Source: an uncultured Clostridium sp.
GTDB taxonomy: Bacteria > Bacillota_I > Bacilli_A > Acholeplasmatales > Anaeroplasmataceae
Reading direction: 5' to 3'
Length of the DNA stretch: 64,000 nucleotides
Assembly: GCA_946540005.1 (NCBI GenBank)
Contig: CAMNHY010000001.1
Location: forward strand, 1 to 64,000
In this document: positions 20,318 through 29,309 of the stretch, piece after piece
Position numbering within the stretch: position 1 is the first letter of the stretch
Layout of the letters: every line of letters begins with the position of its first letter
Translations under genes and position numbers: made by a program
Notes under the pieces: model-generated
Told to the model about the DNA's origin: nothing
Database searches by the model: none
Seen by the model: the letters and a program-made list of their open reading frames with translations, nothing else

Positions 20318-20968
20318 ATGAATACAATGTCAGATTTAATGAAATTTTGGGATACTAATTTCAAATCTTTAAATTTAGATGATAATCAAAAATTAGAAGA
20401 ATTATGTCCTAGTAATAAATTTATAGATTTGTTCAAACAATATAAAAATATGCACGTATTAGATTATGGTGCAGGAATTGGATGGGCAAGTTATATATTA
20501 GCACTAAATAATAAAGTATTAAGTGTTGATACATCTGATGGAGCGATAAAAATAATTAATCATTATAAAGAACTACATAATCTTAATATAGATGCTAAAG
20601 TAATTAATACGAACTGGATTTATGATAATAAAATGAAATTTGATTTAATAAATTCAGCTAATGTATTAGATGTATTACCTTTAGATACATCAAGAGAGAT
20701 AATTAAAGCTTTTTATAATATGTTAAATAAAGATGGTATAGCAATAATATCATTTAATTATTATATTGATTTAGAAGAGGCTAAAAAAGCTTATTTAGTT
20801 AAAGGAAAAGAAATATATATAGATGGTATTTTAAGATTATCTTCACTTAAAGATAATGAATGGATTAATGAATTTAAAAACTATTTTGATGTAGAAAAAT
20901 TAATATATTTTTCTTGGCCTGGAGAAGAAAAAGAAAGTAGAAGATTATTTATACTAAAGAAAAAATAA
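20318..20968 (+). CDS. Class I SAM-dependent methyltransferase
   Basis: A 216-residue protein with the Rossmann methyltransferase motifs: motif I VLDYGAGIGWASYILA (about 48-63), an acidic end of strand 2 (VLSVDTS) and motif IV-like DLINSANVLDVLP. The substrate cannot be told from sequence; the relation to small-molecule or biotin-pathway type methyltransferases is only general. It starts 3 bases after the sigma-factor stop with AAGGGGA as ribosome site, so the three genes from 17182 form one operon ending at 20999. Confidence 0.8.
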   Translation: MNTMSDLMKFWDTNFKSLNLDDNQKLEELCPSNKFIDLFKQYKNMHVLDYGAGIGWASYILALNNKVLSVDTSDGAIKIINHYKELHNLNIDAKVINTNWIYDNKMKFDLINSANVLDVLPLDTSREIIKAFYNMLNKDGIAIISFNYYIDLEEAKKAYLVKGKEIYIDGILRLSSLKDNEWINEFKNYFDVEKLIYFSWPGEEKESRRLFILKKK

Positions 20969-20999
20969 TGGTGATATTTTACTATCACCAAATTTTTTA
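20969..20999. terminator. Bidirectional terminator between convergent genes
   Basis: Stem TGGTGATA/TATCACCA (20969-20976 with 20983-20990), T-rich on the plus side (20993-20998) and on the minus side too, serving both the methyltransferase operon and the HIT gene. Confidence 0.85.
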
Positions 21000-21392
21000 T
21001 TTATTGATTTGAGCTAATACGTCTTTTAATTGATATTTATCGCTATGATCTTTAAATTTAATTTCTAAATCATCACCATTATAACGTGGAATAATATGGA
21101 CATGCATATGCATTACAGTTTGACCAGCAGCTTCATAAGAATTATTTAAAATATTAATACCATCAGCATTTAAATTAGTCTTAATTTTTTTTGCTAATTT
21201 TTTAGCTACGCAAAATACATGTTCACAAGTCTTATCATCAGCGTCTAAGAATGTATCAAAATGTTTCTTAGGTAATACTAATGTATGACCTTTTTCTGCT
21301 TGAGATAAATCTAAAATTGCAAGAACTTCATCATCTTCATATACTTTTGTTGAAGGTATTTCACCATTTATTATTTTACAAAATACGCACAT
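20997..21392 (-). CDS. HIT family nucleotide-binding hydrolase (HinT-like)
   Basis: A 131-residue histidine-triad protein; family members hydrolyse AMP or GMP phosphoramidates and adenylates. The triad reads MHMHVHIIPRY near residue 105, preceded by GQTV. CVFCKIINGEIP at the start carries the CxxC of zinc-containing bacterial HIT proteins, and SYEAAGQTV is typical. It is the only minus-strand gene between oriC and the right end, i.e. opposed to replication. Confidence 0.92.
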   Translation of the reverse strand: MCVFCKIINGEIPSTKVYEDDEVLAILDLSQAEKGHTLVLPKKHFDTFLDADDKTCEHVFCVAKKLAKKIKTNLNADGINILNNSYEAAGQTVMHMHVHIIPRYNGDDLEIKFKDHSDKYQLKDVLAQINK

Positions 21393-21522
21393 AATAATAT
21401 CCTCTCTTTTCTTTTATTATATACCAAAAATAAAGTTTAAAAATAGTGATATTTTATATCTTAAATTAATTTTTAATTAAATATGATATAATTATTTTGT
21501 AAATAAAATATATTTATTTCAC

Positions 21523-22788
21523 ATGACCTTTAAAGAAAGGCAGGTAAGTCGAACTGGTCTATTCGATATTTATATGTACGAAAAATTAGAAAGAACAGAA
21601 GTATTTAGAGATCCTATATATGGATATGTGAAAGTTGATTATAAAGTAATTCATGACTTGATTGATACAAAAGAATTTCAAAGATTAAGAAGAATTCATC
21701 AATTATCAGGAGTGCTTGAGGTTTTCCCTACTGCTGAACATTCTCGTTTTACTCATTCTCTTGGTGCATATGAATGTGCACGTGAAGTATTAGAGGAAGC
21801 AGAGGGAGCTAGTGAATTAGATGAGTATAGTCAAATCTTATTTTTGACTACAGCCCTGTTGCATGATATAGGTCATGGACCTTATAGCCATGCGTTTGAA
21901 AGCGTAACAAGCGTAAGCCATGAAGAATTAGGAAGCATGATTATTGAAAGTCCTTTAACTGATATTAATCATGTCTTAATCAAATATAATGTAGTACCTA
22001 CAGATATTACTAATATATTGCGTCATTTAGGAAAATTTCCTTTAATTGAATCGCTTATTTCGAGCCAAGTAGATGTAGATAGACTTGATTATTTAGTTCG
22101 TGATGCATATTTTACTGGTGCAACTTATGGTGCAATTGATAGAATTAGAATACTAAGGTCTATGATTATTAAAAATAATAGAGTATACTTTAGAGCTAGT
22201 GGAGTTAATTCACTAGAAAATTATATAATGGCAAGATATCATATGTATTGGCAGGTTTATTATCATAAAGCTGCAAAAGGATATGATTTATTGTTAGAAA
22301 CATTATATAGAAGAATATTTGATTTGTATAAACAAGGAAAATCAATTGATTGTGATGCAACTGATTTAATTAATGTATTAAAAGATAACACAAATATCAT
22401 GAGCTATATTATGTTAGATGATGGATATATATCAGGTCTTGTTAAACAATTAATTAATTCAAAGGACAAAATATTAGCTGATATTTGTCAATCAATTGAA
22501 TCTAGAAAACTATATAAATCAGTTATAGTTGAAGATGATTTAGAACTTGCACAAAAAATAAAAGAGGAATATAAAAAATATCCAAAGTATTATTTTTATA
22601 AAATAGTAGTTTCTCAAGTAGCATATCTAGATAGCGGAAATAATCCTAAATTAAATGATATTATGATTATGAGAAAAGGTGGAGAACCTGAGAACTTAGT
22701 TGCATATTCTAAAATTATCGAAGGGCTAATTAAAAGTGGTAAGAGGAAATCTATAAGATATTATTATAAGGAGCCTTTAAATGTATAA
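21523..22788 (+). CDS. HD-domain phosphohydrolase (dGTPase-like superfamily)
   Basis: A 421-residue HD hydrolase related to the YdhJ/dNTPase-like group. Metal-binding motifs are intact: HSRFTHSLGAYE (H73), LLHDIGHGPYSHAFE (H114-D115) and SQVDVDRLDYLVRDA (Asp). These enzymes remove phosphates from nucleotides; the substrate here is not known. The start is uncertain: the ATG at 21523 lacks a ribosome site but lies 30 bases after a TATAAT (21487-21492), which would give a near-leaderless mRNA. The stop overlaps rnmV by eight bases. Confidence 0.88.
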   Translation: MTFKERQVSRTGLFDIYMYEKLERTEVFRDPIYGYVKVDYKVIHDLIDTKEFQRLRRIHQLSGVLEVFPTAEHSRFTHSLGAYECAREVLEEAEGASELDEYSQILFLTTALLHDIGHGPYSHAFESVTSVSHEELGSMIIESPLTDINHVLIKYNVVPTDITNILRHLGKFPLIESLISSQVDVDRLDYLVRDAYFTGATYGAIDRIRILRSMIIKNNRVYFRASGVNSLENYIMARYHMYWQVYYHKAAKGYDLLLETLYRRIFDLYKQGKSIDCDATDLINVLKDNTNIMSYIMLDDGYISGLVKQLINSKDKILADICQSIESRKLYKSVIVEDDLELAQKIKEEYKKYPKYYFYKIVVSQVAYLDSGNNPKLNDIMIMRKGGEPENLVAYSKIIEGLIKSGKRKSIRYYYKEPLNV

Positions 22789-23329
22789 TAGCGTAATCGT
22801 TGTTGAAGGAACTCATGACGAAGAAAGAATTAAAAAAGTATATCCTGATGCCTTTTGTATTATCACTAATGGTAGTGAAATATCAAAAGAAACATTAGAT
22901 ATGATTAAGGAATATTCAAAAAAATATAAGATTATTATTTTCACAGATCCAGACTCTCCAGGTGAGAGAATTAGACATAAAATTCTTGAAGTATTACCTA
23001 CTGCAAGTGAAGCATTCTTACCAAAGAAAATATGTATTTCTAAAAATCATAAGAAGGTTGGAATTGAACATGCTCCACTTGAAGATATTAAAGAAGCATT
23101 AAATAATTATCTTGATAAAGATAATATTAAAGCTGATAATCTTACAAATATTGATATGATGGATTTAGGTCTTAATGGTGGTATTAATTCTAGTAAATAT
23201 AGAGAATATATTTCACTAAAATTAAATATCGGACATCCTAACGCAAAAACTTTTTTAAAGCGTATTAACGCGCTAAATATTAAAAAAGAAGAATTAATTA
23301 AATTAATTGGAGAAGCTAATGAAGAGTAA
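22781..23329 (+). CDS. rnmV: Ribonuclease M5 (5S rRNA maturase)
   Basis: Toprim-family nuclease that trims precursor 5S rRNA together with ribosomal protein L18. The 182 residues begin with the Toprim acidic residue in VIVVEGTHDEERIKKVY and carry IIFTDPDSPGERIRHKI, the Asp-x-Asp of the fold. It overlaps the HD gene upstream and rsmA downstream (ATG inside its end), the common rnmV-rsmA pair. Confidence 0.95.
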   Translation: MYNSVIVVEGTHDEERIKKVYPDAFCIITNGSEISKETLDMIKEYSKKYKIIIFTDPDSPGERIRHKILEVLPTASEAFLPKKICISKNHKKVGIEHAPLEDIKEALNNYLDKDNIKADNLTNIDMMDLGLNGGINSSKYREYISLKLNIGHPNAKTFLKRINALNIKKEELIKLIGEANEE

Positions 23330-24176
23330 AAGCGGCACAATAGAAGCTATTCAAAATCTAATTAAAGAAAATGATTTTTTTATAAAAAAGAAATTTGGTC
23401 AAAATTTTATAACAGATACTAATGTATTAAATTCTATTGTAAATGTTGCGGATATTAAAGACTGTGATGTAATAGAAATAGGACCAGGTCTTGGTAGTTT
23501 AACTTGTCATTTACTTGATTATGCACATAAAGTTGTAGCATATGAAGTAGATTCTGATTTAATACCTATATTAACTGATTTATTTAAAGATTATGATAAT
23601 TTTGAATTGGTTCATAATGATATATTAGAAGTAGATATAGATAAAGAAATAAGTGAAAGATTTGATGGCAAACATAAAATATGCTTAGTTGCAAATCTTC
23701 CCTATTACATTACAACAGCAATCATTTTAAAATTATTATCTGAAACAGATAAGATTAAATCATACACTATGATGATGCAAGATGAAGTTGCAGATAGAAT
23801 ATGTTCAAAGCCTGATGTAAAAGATTACAATAGTTTATCTATTGCAATCCAATATAGAGCTCGTGCTAAAAAGGTATTAAAAATATCAAGAAATATTTTT
23901 ATCCCTAAACCTAATGTAGATTCTGCAGTCATTAGACTTGATTTATATGATGAATCACCATATAAGACTAAATATGAAGAAGAGTTCTTTAAATTAATTA
24001 GAGACGCATTCAATATGAGAAGAAAGACTCTTGTGAATAATTTAAAGAACACAGGTTATGATAAAGATAAAGTATTAGAATTTATTCATAAATATAATTT
24101 TAATGAAGCTGTAAGAAGCGAACAATTAAGCGTTTCAGATTTTAAGAATCTTATTGAGTTTTTAATGGAGAATTAA
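23319..24176 (+). CDS. rsmA: 16S rRNA dimethyladenosine transferase
   Basis: KsgA/RsmA dimethylates the two adjacent adenines in helix 45 of 16S rRNA. Motifs: KKFGQNFITDTNVLNSIV, SAM-binding VIEIGPGLGSLT and catalytic NLPYYITTAII, with C-terminal FNMRRKTLVNNLK. The ATG at 23319 (285 residues) is chosen because GGAG lies seven bases before it inside rnmV; the in-frame TTG at 23307 has none. ispE begins one base after its stop. Confidence 0.97.
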   Translation: MKSKSGTIEAIQNLIKENDFFIKKKFGQNFITDTNVLNSIVNVADIKDCDVIEIGPGLGSLTCHLLDYAHKVVAYEVDSDLIPILTDLFKDYDNFELVHNDILEVDIDKEISERFDGKHKICLVANLPYYITTAIILKLLSETDKIKSYTMMMQDEVADRICSKPDVKDYNSLSIAIQYRARAKKVLKISRNIFIPKPNVDSAVIRLDLYDESPYKTKYEEEFFKLIRDAFNMRRKTLVNNLKNTGYDKDKVLEFIHKYNFNEAVRSEQLSVSDFKNLIEFLMEN

Positions 24177-24177
24177 T

Positions 24178-25011
24178 ATGATTACTGAAAAAGCATATGC
24201 AAAAGTTAATTTAGCACTTGCGGTAAGTGATACATTAAGCGATGGATACCATGATTTAAAAAATATCATGGTACCTATCGATTTATATGACATATTAACT
24301 TTTGAAGAAATTGAAGATGGTATTATTCTTCTAGATAATACTAATTTAAAAGCGATAGATAATATTGTATATAAAGCTGCAAAATTATTCTTATCAAATT
24401 ATAAAATAAAAAAAGGTGTATTAATAACTCTTGATAAACATATACCTCAAGAAGCCGGTCTTGCCGGTGGTAGTGCAGATGCAGCTGCTACGTTTAGAGG
24501 ATTAAATAAATTATTTAATTTAGATATACCACTATTTGAATTAGCTGAATTATCTACAAAGCTAGGTAGTGATATAGCATATTGTGTATATGATAAAGCT
24601 GCACTATGTACAGGACGAGGTACAAATATTGAATTATTAAAAACTAAATATCCTAAGTGGAATATATTACTTATTAAACCACCATTTGGCTGTTCAACTA
24701 AAAAGATATATGAATTATATAAAAATGATAAAACAGAAAAAGATGAAAAAATTAATAATGTAATAAAAGCTCTAGAAGTTGGAGATTTAGATTTATTAAA
24801 AGATAATATGTTTAATGATTTAGAAACACCAGCCTTTAAATTAAGACCAGAACTTGCATATTTATCAAATCAATATAATAAAGAAATTAAATGCATGATG
24901 TCTGGAAGTGGTTCTACACTATTTATGATATCTGATAAAGAAGATGTACTTGTTAAGATTAAAGAGAAAAGTAATGAATTTTTACAAATATATTTAACAA
25001 AGTTATTATAG
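24178..25011 (+). CDS. ispE: 4-diphosphocytidyl-2-C-methyl-D-erythritol kinase
   Basis: GHMP kinase that phosphorylates CDP-methylerythritol in the MEP isoprenoid pathway. The 277 residues show AYAKVNLALAVSDTLSDGYHDL, the ATP loop IPQEAGLAGGSADAAATFRGLN, and the C-terminal MMSGSGSTLFMI motif. This implies the organism makes isoprenoids by the MEP route. It follows rsmA with a one-base gap, as in many Bacillota. Confidence 0.96.
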   Translation: MITEKAYAKVNLALAVSDTLSDGYHDLKNIMVPIDLYDILTFEEIEDGIILLDNTNLKAIDNIVYKAAKLFLSNYKIKKGVLITLDKHIPQEAGLAGGSADAAATFRGLNKLFNLDIPLFELAELSTKLGSDIAYCVYDKAALCTGRGTNIELLKTKYPKWNILLIKPPFGCSTKKIYELYKNDKTEKDEKINNVIKALEVGDLDLLKDNMFNDLETPAFKLRPELAYLSNQYNKEIKCMMSGSGSTLFMISDKEDVLVKIKEKSNEFLQIYLTKLL

Positions 25012-25102
25012 TAAAATGCTTTCATAGGTTTTCTATCTTTTCAAACTTTGGAATTATTGTATAATAATATTGGTTAAAAATTTAATACATAGGAGTAGAA
25101 AA

Positions 25103-26083
25103 ATGTCTAACACAGAAAACAAAACAAAATTATTTGCATTAAGTGCTAATGTAGAATTAGCTAAGGAAATATCTGAATACAGTGGTATTCCTCTAGCTAA
25201 GTGTGAGGTATTACATTTTGCTGATGGGGAAATTAATGTTAACATTGAGGAAACAGTTAGAGGTTGTGATGTATTTGTAGTTCAACCAACAAGTGCACCT
25301 GCTAACGATCACTTAATGGAATTATTAATCATGTGCGATGCATTAAGAAGAGCATCTGCTAAAACTATTAATTTAGTTATTCCATATTATGGTTATTCAA
25401 GACAAGATAGAAAGTCTAAATCAAGACAACCTATCTCAGCTAGATTAGTAGCAGATTTAATAGAAAAAGCTGGAGCAGATAGAGTTATTGTAATGGATAT
25501 TCATGCTGCTCAAATTCAAGGATTCTTCAGCATTCCAATGGATAATTTAATGGGATTATCTACACTTGCTAATTATATTTTAGATAAGAAGCTTGAGAAT
25601 ATTTGCGTTGTATCACCAGACCATGGTGGTGTAACTCGTGCTCGTGAATTAGCTAAGGTTTTAGAAGCTCCAATCGCAATTATCGATAAGAGAAGACCTG
25701 AACCTAATAAGGCAGAAGTTATGAATATTATTGGTGATGTAAATGGTAAGAATTGTGTCATGATTGACGATATGATTGATACAGCAGGTACTATTTGTGC
25801 TGCAGCCAATGCACTTAAGAAGAATGGTGCATTAGATGTATATGCATGCGCAACTCATGGTGTATTATCAGGTCCTGCCATTGAAAGAATCAATGAATCA
25901 ACTTTAAAGGAAGTTGTTATAACTAATACAATTGCCCAAGGTCCTGAAAAAGCTAGTCCAAAGATTAAAGTATTATCAGTAGGTAAACTTCTAGGTCATG
26001 CTATCAGAAGAATAGTTGCTGATGAACCATTATCAGGACTATTTATGTATACATACGATAAGGCAAAGAGAGAATTATTATAA
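25103..26083 (+). CDS. prs: Ribose-phosphate pyrophosphokinase
   Basis: Makes PRPP from ribose 5-phosphate and ATP for nucleotide and NAD synthesis. The 326 residues hold the N-terminal [16 protein letters not shown], the flexible-loop [15 protein letters not shown], metal-binding [12 protein letters not shown] and the PRPP loop [13 protein letters not shown]. The ATG at 25103 with AGGAGT before it is chosen; the upstream TTG (25070) lies in the promoter region (TATAAT about 25060). The stop codon overlaps the pth start (TAATG). Confidence 0.97.
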   Translation: MSNTENKTKLFALSANVELAKEISEYSGIPLAKCEVLHFADGEINVNIEETVRGCDVFVVQPTSAPANDHLMELLIMCDALRRASAKTINLVIPYYGYSRQDRKSKSRQPISARLVADLIEKAGADRVIVMDIHAAQIQGFFSIPMDNLMGLSTLANYILDKKLENICVVSPDHGGVTRARELAKVLEAPIAIIDKRRPEPNKAEVMNIIGDVNGKNCVMIDDMIDTAGTICAAANALKKNGALDVYACATHGVLSGPAIERINESTLKEVVITNTIAQGPEKASPKIKVLSVGKLLGHAIRRIVADEPLSGLFMYTYDKAKRELL

Positions 26084-26649
26084 TGAAACTTATTGTTGGA
26101 CTTGGTAACATCGGCAACGAATATCAAGGCACTAGACATAATGTTGGTTTTTCTACAATTGATATGTTAGCTGATAAGCTAAATATGCAATTTAAACTTG
26201 AAACAAAATTTAAAGGATTAATTGCCCAAACTAATATTGACGGCGAAAAGGTTATTTTATTAAAGCCTACTACATTTATGAATTTATCAGGAGAAGCTGT
26301 AATTAGCGTTCTTAATTTCTATAAGATAGACATCAAAGATATGATAGTTATATGTGATGATTTAGATATGGAATGTGGTAAATTAAGATTTAGAACTAAA
26401 GGTAGTGCAGGTGGACATAACGGATTAAAGAATATCATTCTTCATACTGGTACTGAAGTATTCAACAGAATAAAGATTGGTATTTCTCGTGATAAATTAA
26501 TTCCTGTAGTTGATTGGGTATTAGGTCATTTTAGCAAAGATGATCAAATTAAGATGGATCAAGCATTTGAACGTGCTAGCGAATCTTTAAAAGATTATTT
26601 AACTCTTCATAAAGATATTCAGCATTTAGCGCTTGATTTAACAAAATAA
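26083..26649 (+). CDS. pth: Peptidyl-tRNA hydrolase
   Basis: Recycles peptidyl-tRNA released from stalled ribosomes. The 188 residues match the family length, with VGLGNIGNEYQGTRHNVGF (catalytic His), KPTTFMNLSGEAV, CDDLDMECGKLR and GSAGGHNGLKNI. prs-pth is a common pair. A strong terminator follows. Confidence 0.97.
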   Translation: MKLIVGLGNIGNEYQGTRHNVGFSTIDMLADKLNMQFKLETKFKGLIAQTNIDGEKVILLKPTTFMNLSGEAVISVLNFYKIDIKDMIVICDDLDMECGKLRFRTKGSAGGHNGLKNIILHTGTEVFNRIKIGISRDKLIPVVDWVLGHFSKDDQIKMDQAFERASESLKDYLTLHKDIQHLALDLTK

Positions 26650-26657
26650 TATTAATA

Positions 26658-26694
26658 AAGTGAAAAGTTAATTATTAAGACTTTTCACTTTTTT
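26658..26694 (+). terminator. Terminator of prs-pth
   Basis: Perfect 11-bp stem AAGTGAAAAGT/ACTTTTCACTT (26658-26668 with 26680-26690) and a T-rich tail. Confidence 0.92.
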
Positions 26695-26749
26695 CCTTAT
26701 AATTAATCCCACCTTTTCACTTTAATTTCACAATGAAACTATAATTAAA

Positions 26750-26908
26750 TGTCTGAATATATTATTTTAAACATTTTATTTTGTTATCATTTAATTGTCT
26801 TATAAGACACGAAGTTTCTATCATAATTCTCCCAAAGATAGATAATTTCATAAACAAACTAACTCTCCCAATTTAGTTGATGGAAAGAGACTTCGGTCTC
26901 TTTCTTTT
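26750..26908 (+). ncRNA. Candidate small regulatory RNA with two CTCCC hairpin loops
   Basis: The 349-base gap between pth and the response regulator contains a second, strong terminator (26883-26908: 9-bp stem, TTCG tetraloop, T4) with no gene in front. Upstream lie two hairpins, CTATC/GATAG (26818-26822 with 26837-26841) and AACTAA/TTAGTT (26857-26862 with 26873-26878), each presenting TCTCCC in its loop. CTCCC is complementary to Shine-Dalgarno sequences, as in C-rich small RNAs such as LhrC or RsaE. A 12-bp palindrome GTCTTATAAGAC (26797-26808) lies before them. The 5' end is a guess (TATAAT at 26740-26745). Confidence 0.4.
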
Positions 26909-26915
26909 CGCTTAT

Positions 26916-26951
26916 AAGCCAATTTTCATTAATTGTAAAAAAATTTGGCTT
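26916..26951. promoter_or_regulatory. Inverted repeat in front of the two-component operon
   Basis: AAGCCAA (26916-26922) and TTGGCTT (26945-26951) form a dyad directly upstream of the A/T-rich -10 region of the response-regulator gene (TATAAT in 26955-26962). It could be the regulator's own operator; a weak rho-independent structure is less likely because no T run follows. Confidence 0.35.
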
Positions 26952-26998
26952 AATATATAATAAAAATAAAGAAAAGAGTAAGAAAGCGAGGATTCAAT

Positions 26999-27661
26999 AT
27001 GTTTAAGATAGGTTATGTTGAAGATAATGAAGATTTTGCAAGTCTTGTGAAAGAGTATTTAGAACAAGAAGGATATGAAATAGATCATTATAGTACAGGT
27101 GAGGATGCGATAAAGCATGCTCAAGATAATTATGCCTTATGGATATTAGATATAATGCTTCCTGGTAATATTTCAGGATATGATATTATTAAAAAGATAA
27201 GAGATAAATCTGCTACTATGCCAGTTATTTTTGTAAGTTCTCGTGATGAAGACTTAGACAGAGTTATGGGACTTGAACTTGGTGGAGATGATTATATAGG
27301 AAAATCAAGTATTAGAGAATTAGTTCTTAAAGTAAAGAAATTACTTAGTAGAGCTTATCCTAAAAATGAAAGTCAAAATAATGTTGTTGAATATAATGGC
27401 TATGTAATAGATTTAGATAAGAGAATGGCCTTAGAAAATGGTGTTCAAATTAATTTAACAGCCAAAGAATATGATCTTTTAACATTCTTACTTGAAAATA
27501 GAGGAAAAGCTTTCTCTCGTGATCAAATATTAGATAACGTTTGGGGTAGTGAATATTTTGGTTCAGATAGAGTTGTAGATGATCTTATGAGGAGATTAAG
27601 ATCAAAAATGGAAAAAATGAATGTTGAAACCATTTATGGATACGGATATAGACTTCTATGA
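26999..27661 (+). CDS. OmpR/PhoB-family response regulator
   Basis: A 220-residue DNA-binding regulator. The receiver domain (about 1-115) has acidic pocket E8-D9, phospho-acceptor D51 in LWILDIMLPGN, VSS at the Ser/Thr position and K102. The residue after K102 is Ser (DYIGKSSI) where a Pro is almost invariant, a small oddity. The winged-helix output domain (about 125-220) ends RRLRSKMEKMNVETIYGYGYRLL. It overlaps the kinase gene by four bases (ATGA), so the two are cotranslated. Confidence 0.93.
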   Translation: MFKIGYVEDNEDFASLVKEYLEQEGYEIDHYSTGEDAIKHAQDNYALWILDIMLPGNISGYDIIKKIRDKSATMPVIFVSSRDEDLDRVMGLELGGDDYIGKSSIRELVLKVKKLLSRAYPKNESQNNVVEYNGYVIDLDKRMALENGVQINLTAKEYDLLTFLLENRGKAFSRDQILDNVWGSEYFGSDRVVDDLMRRLRSKMEKMNVETIYGYGYRLL

Positions 27662-29034
27662 AAAAATTAAAAATTACAGGTCAGTTGATGATTTTGTATG
27701 TAATAATTGTAGTTGTATCATTTGTACTATTCTTATCACTAACATTCTCTAGAATGCATTCTGAATCTAGAGAATTAGTATATGATAAACTAGGTTATTA
27801 TATAGTATCAACTCAAAATAAATGGAAAAATGGTGAAAAGATAACTATATCAACAGATGAAGGTTATTATTTTGTTTCAGGTATAATGGAACAAAAATAT
27901 GATAGTGAAACCGGACAATTAGAATTTGATTTAGTTGAAATTACAGGCGCATCTACAAATATTGCAGATAATCTAAATATTCAATCTAATATGTTTGAAT
28001 CATTATTTGATGCAGTACAAATATTACCAAATCAAATGGGTGGAGGTAAAGGACATGTAACAAGAAAACCAATTGATTTGAATGGTAGTCAAATGTATTC
28101 ATATTATGAATCAACAGAATTAGTTAATGATAGATTTTATTTTATCTTAGCATTGTCTGATTATAAGAATGCTGAAGATGTAGGTACAAATCTAACTCTT
28201 CAAATGACTTTAGTATTTGCGGTAGCACTTGCAGTTACATTATTAATTTTAATTGCTTGGTCAAGAAACCATATTAGAAGAATTCAAAGATTAGAAAAGC
28301 ATATTACTAACTTACCTAAGACAAATTATACGGAAGAATATAATGATGAAGGTAATGATGAACTTGCTGAATTATCTCGTTCAATTGAAAATATGCGCCT
28401 ACAAATTTTAAGAAATGAATTTACTAAACAGGAAATGTTACAAAACATTTCTCATGATATTAAAACTCCAATAGGTATCATAAAAAGCTATGCAGAAGCT
28501 ATGCAAGATAAGCATTTTATTGAAAATGGACCAGATATTATTATTAAACAATCCGATATTTTATATAATAAGACACAACAATTAATTACATATAATAAAT
28601 TATCATATTTAACAAAAGATAAAGAATTTGAAGACGTTAATATGAAACGTCTAATTGAATCTGTTGTGAATAATTTGAAGATGACAAGACAAGAAATAAA
28701 ATTCGAATTAGATTTAGATAGAGTTTATTTTAAAGGTTACTCTGATAATTATAGTACAGTTATAGAAAATATAATTGATAACGCATTACGTTATGCTAAA
28801 AGCCTTATTAGTATAAAATTAAGAGAAAATTTAATTGAAATATATAATGATGGTGAAGCAATTGATGAAAAATTTATTCAACAAGGCTTTAAACCTTATG
28901 AAAAAGGTAGTAAAGGTAAATTTGGATTAGGTATGTCAATTGCGGTAAAGACATTAGATTTTTTCAATTATAAATTAAGCGTAAGAAATGAAAAAATTGG
29001 TGTAAGATTTATAATTAGCCTAAAAGATTTATAA
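27658..29034 (+). CDS. Membrane sensor histidine kinase
   Basis: A 458-residue kinase partner of the upstream regulator. Two membrane helices (about 9-30 and 184-201) flank an extracellular sensor of about 150 residues without a domain I recognise. A HAMP-like linker, a HisKA helix with NISHDIKTPIGIIKSYAEAM (H266), and a HATPase domain (NIIDNALRYAKS, KFGLGMSIAVKTL) follow. The final ATPase lid is compact. The signal is unknown; no transporter or cell-wall gene sits beside it to suggest one. Confidence 0.92.
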   Translation: MKKLKITGQLMILYVIIVVVSFVLFLSLTFSRMHSESRELVYDKLGYYIVSTQNKWKNGEKITISTDEGYYFVSGIMEQKYDSETGQLEFDLVEITGASTNIADNLNIQSNMFESLFDAVQILPNQMGGGKGHVTRKPIDLNGSQMYSYYESTELVNDRFYFILALSDYKNAEDVGTNLTLQMTLVFAVALAVTLLILIAWSRNHIRRIQRLEKHITNLPKTNYTEEYNDEGNDELAELSRSIENMRLQILRNEFTKQEMLQNISHDIKTPIGIIKSYAEAMQDKHFIENGPDIIIKQSDILYNKTQQLITYNKLSYLTKDKEFEDVNMKRLIESVVNNLKMTRQEIKFELDLDRVYFKGYSDNYSTVIENIIDNALRYAKSLISIKLRENLIEIYNDGEAIDEKFIQQGFKPYEKGSKGKFGLGMSIAVKTLDFFNYKLSVRNEKIGVRFIISLKDL

Positions 29035-29080
29035 TTAAAAATCTTGACATTAAATTTTAAATAAATTAAGATATATATAA

Positions 29081-29292
29081 ATCAATGAGAAGACCAAATC
29101 TAGATTTTAGTTAAGAGAATTGATGGGTGGTGCGAATCAATCAATAGTCTAGAGGAGAACAGCTTTGAGAGATGGAAGAAATTAAGTAGAACCATCCGTA
29201 TATCCGCGTTAAGGATTTAAGGGCAGTATTTATATACTGAACTAAGGTGGCACCGCGTTTTAGACGTCCTTAGATTAGGGCGTCTTTTTTTA
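29081..29292 (+). promoter_or_regulatory. T-box riboswitch (asparagine) of asnS
   Basis: A classic T-box leader: promoter TTGACA (29044-29049) with TAAGAT 17 bp on, a stem I region, specifier AAC (29158-29160, Asn codon) in GAGGAGAACAGC, the conserved AAGGTGGCACCGCG (29244-29257), and a terminator AGACGTCC/GGGCGTCT with T7 (29262-29292). Uncharged tRNA-Asn should pair with the specifier and the TGGCA bulge and allow read-through into asnS. Confidence 0.95.
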
Positions 29293-29309
29293 TTTATCAG
29301 GAGGATAAT

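Noticed and set aside
26750-26908. Identification of the RNA candidate as 6S RNA or SRP RNA
   Set aside because: It lacks the long bulged duplex of 6S RNA and the conserved SRP domain loop; the loops instead repeat CTCCC.
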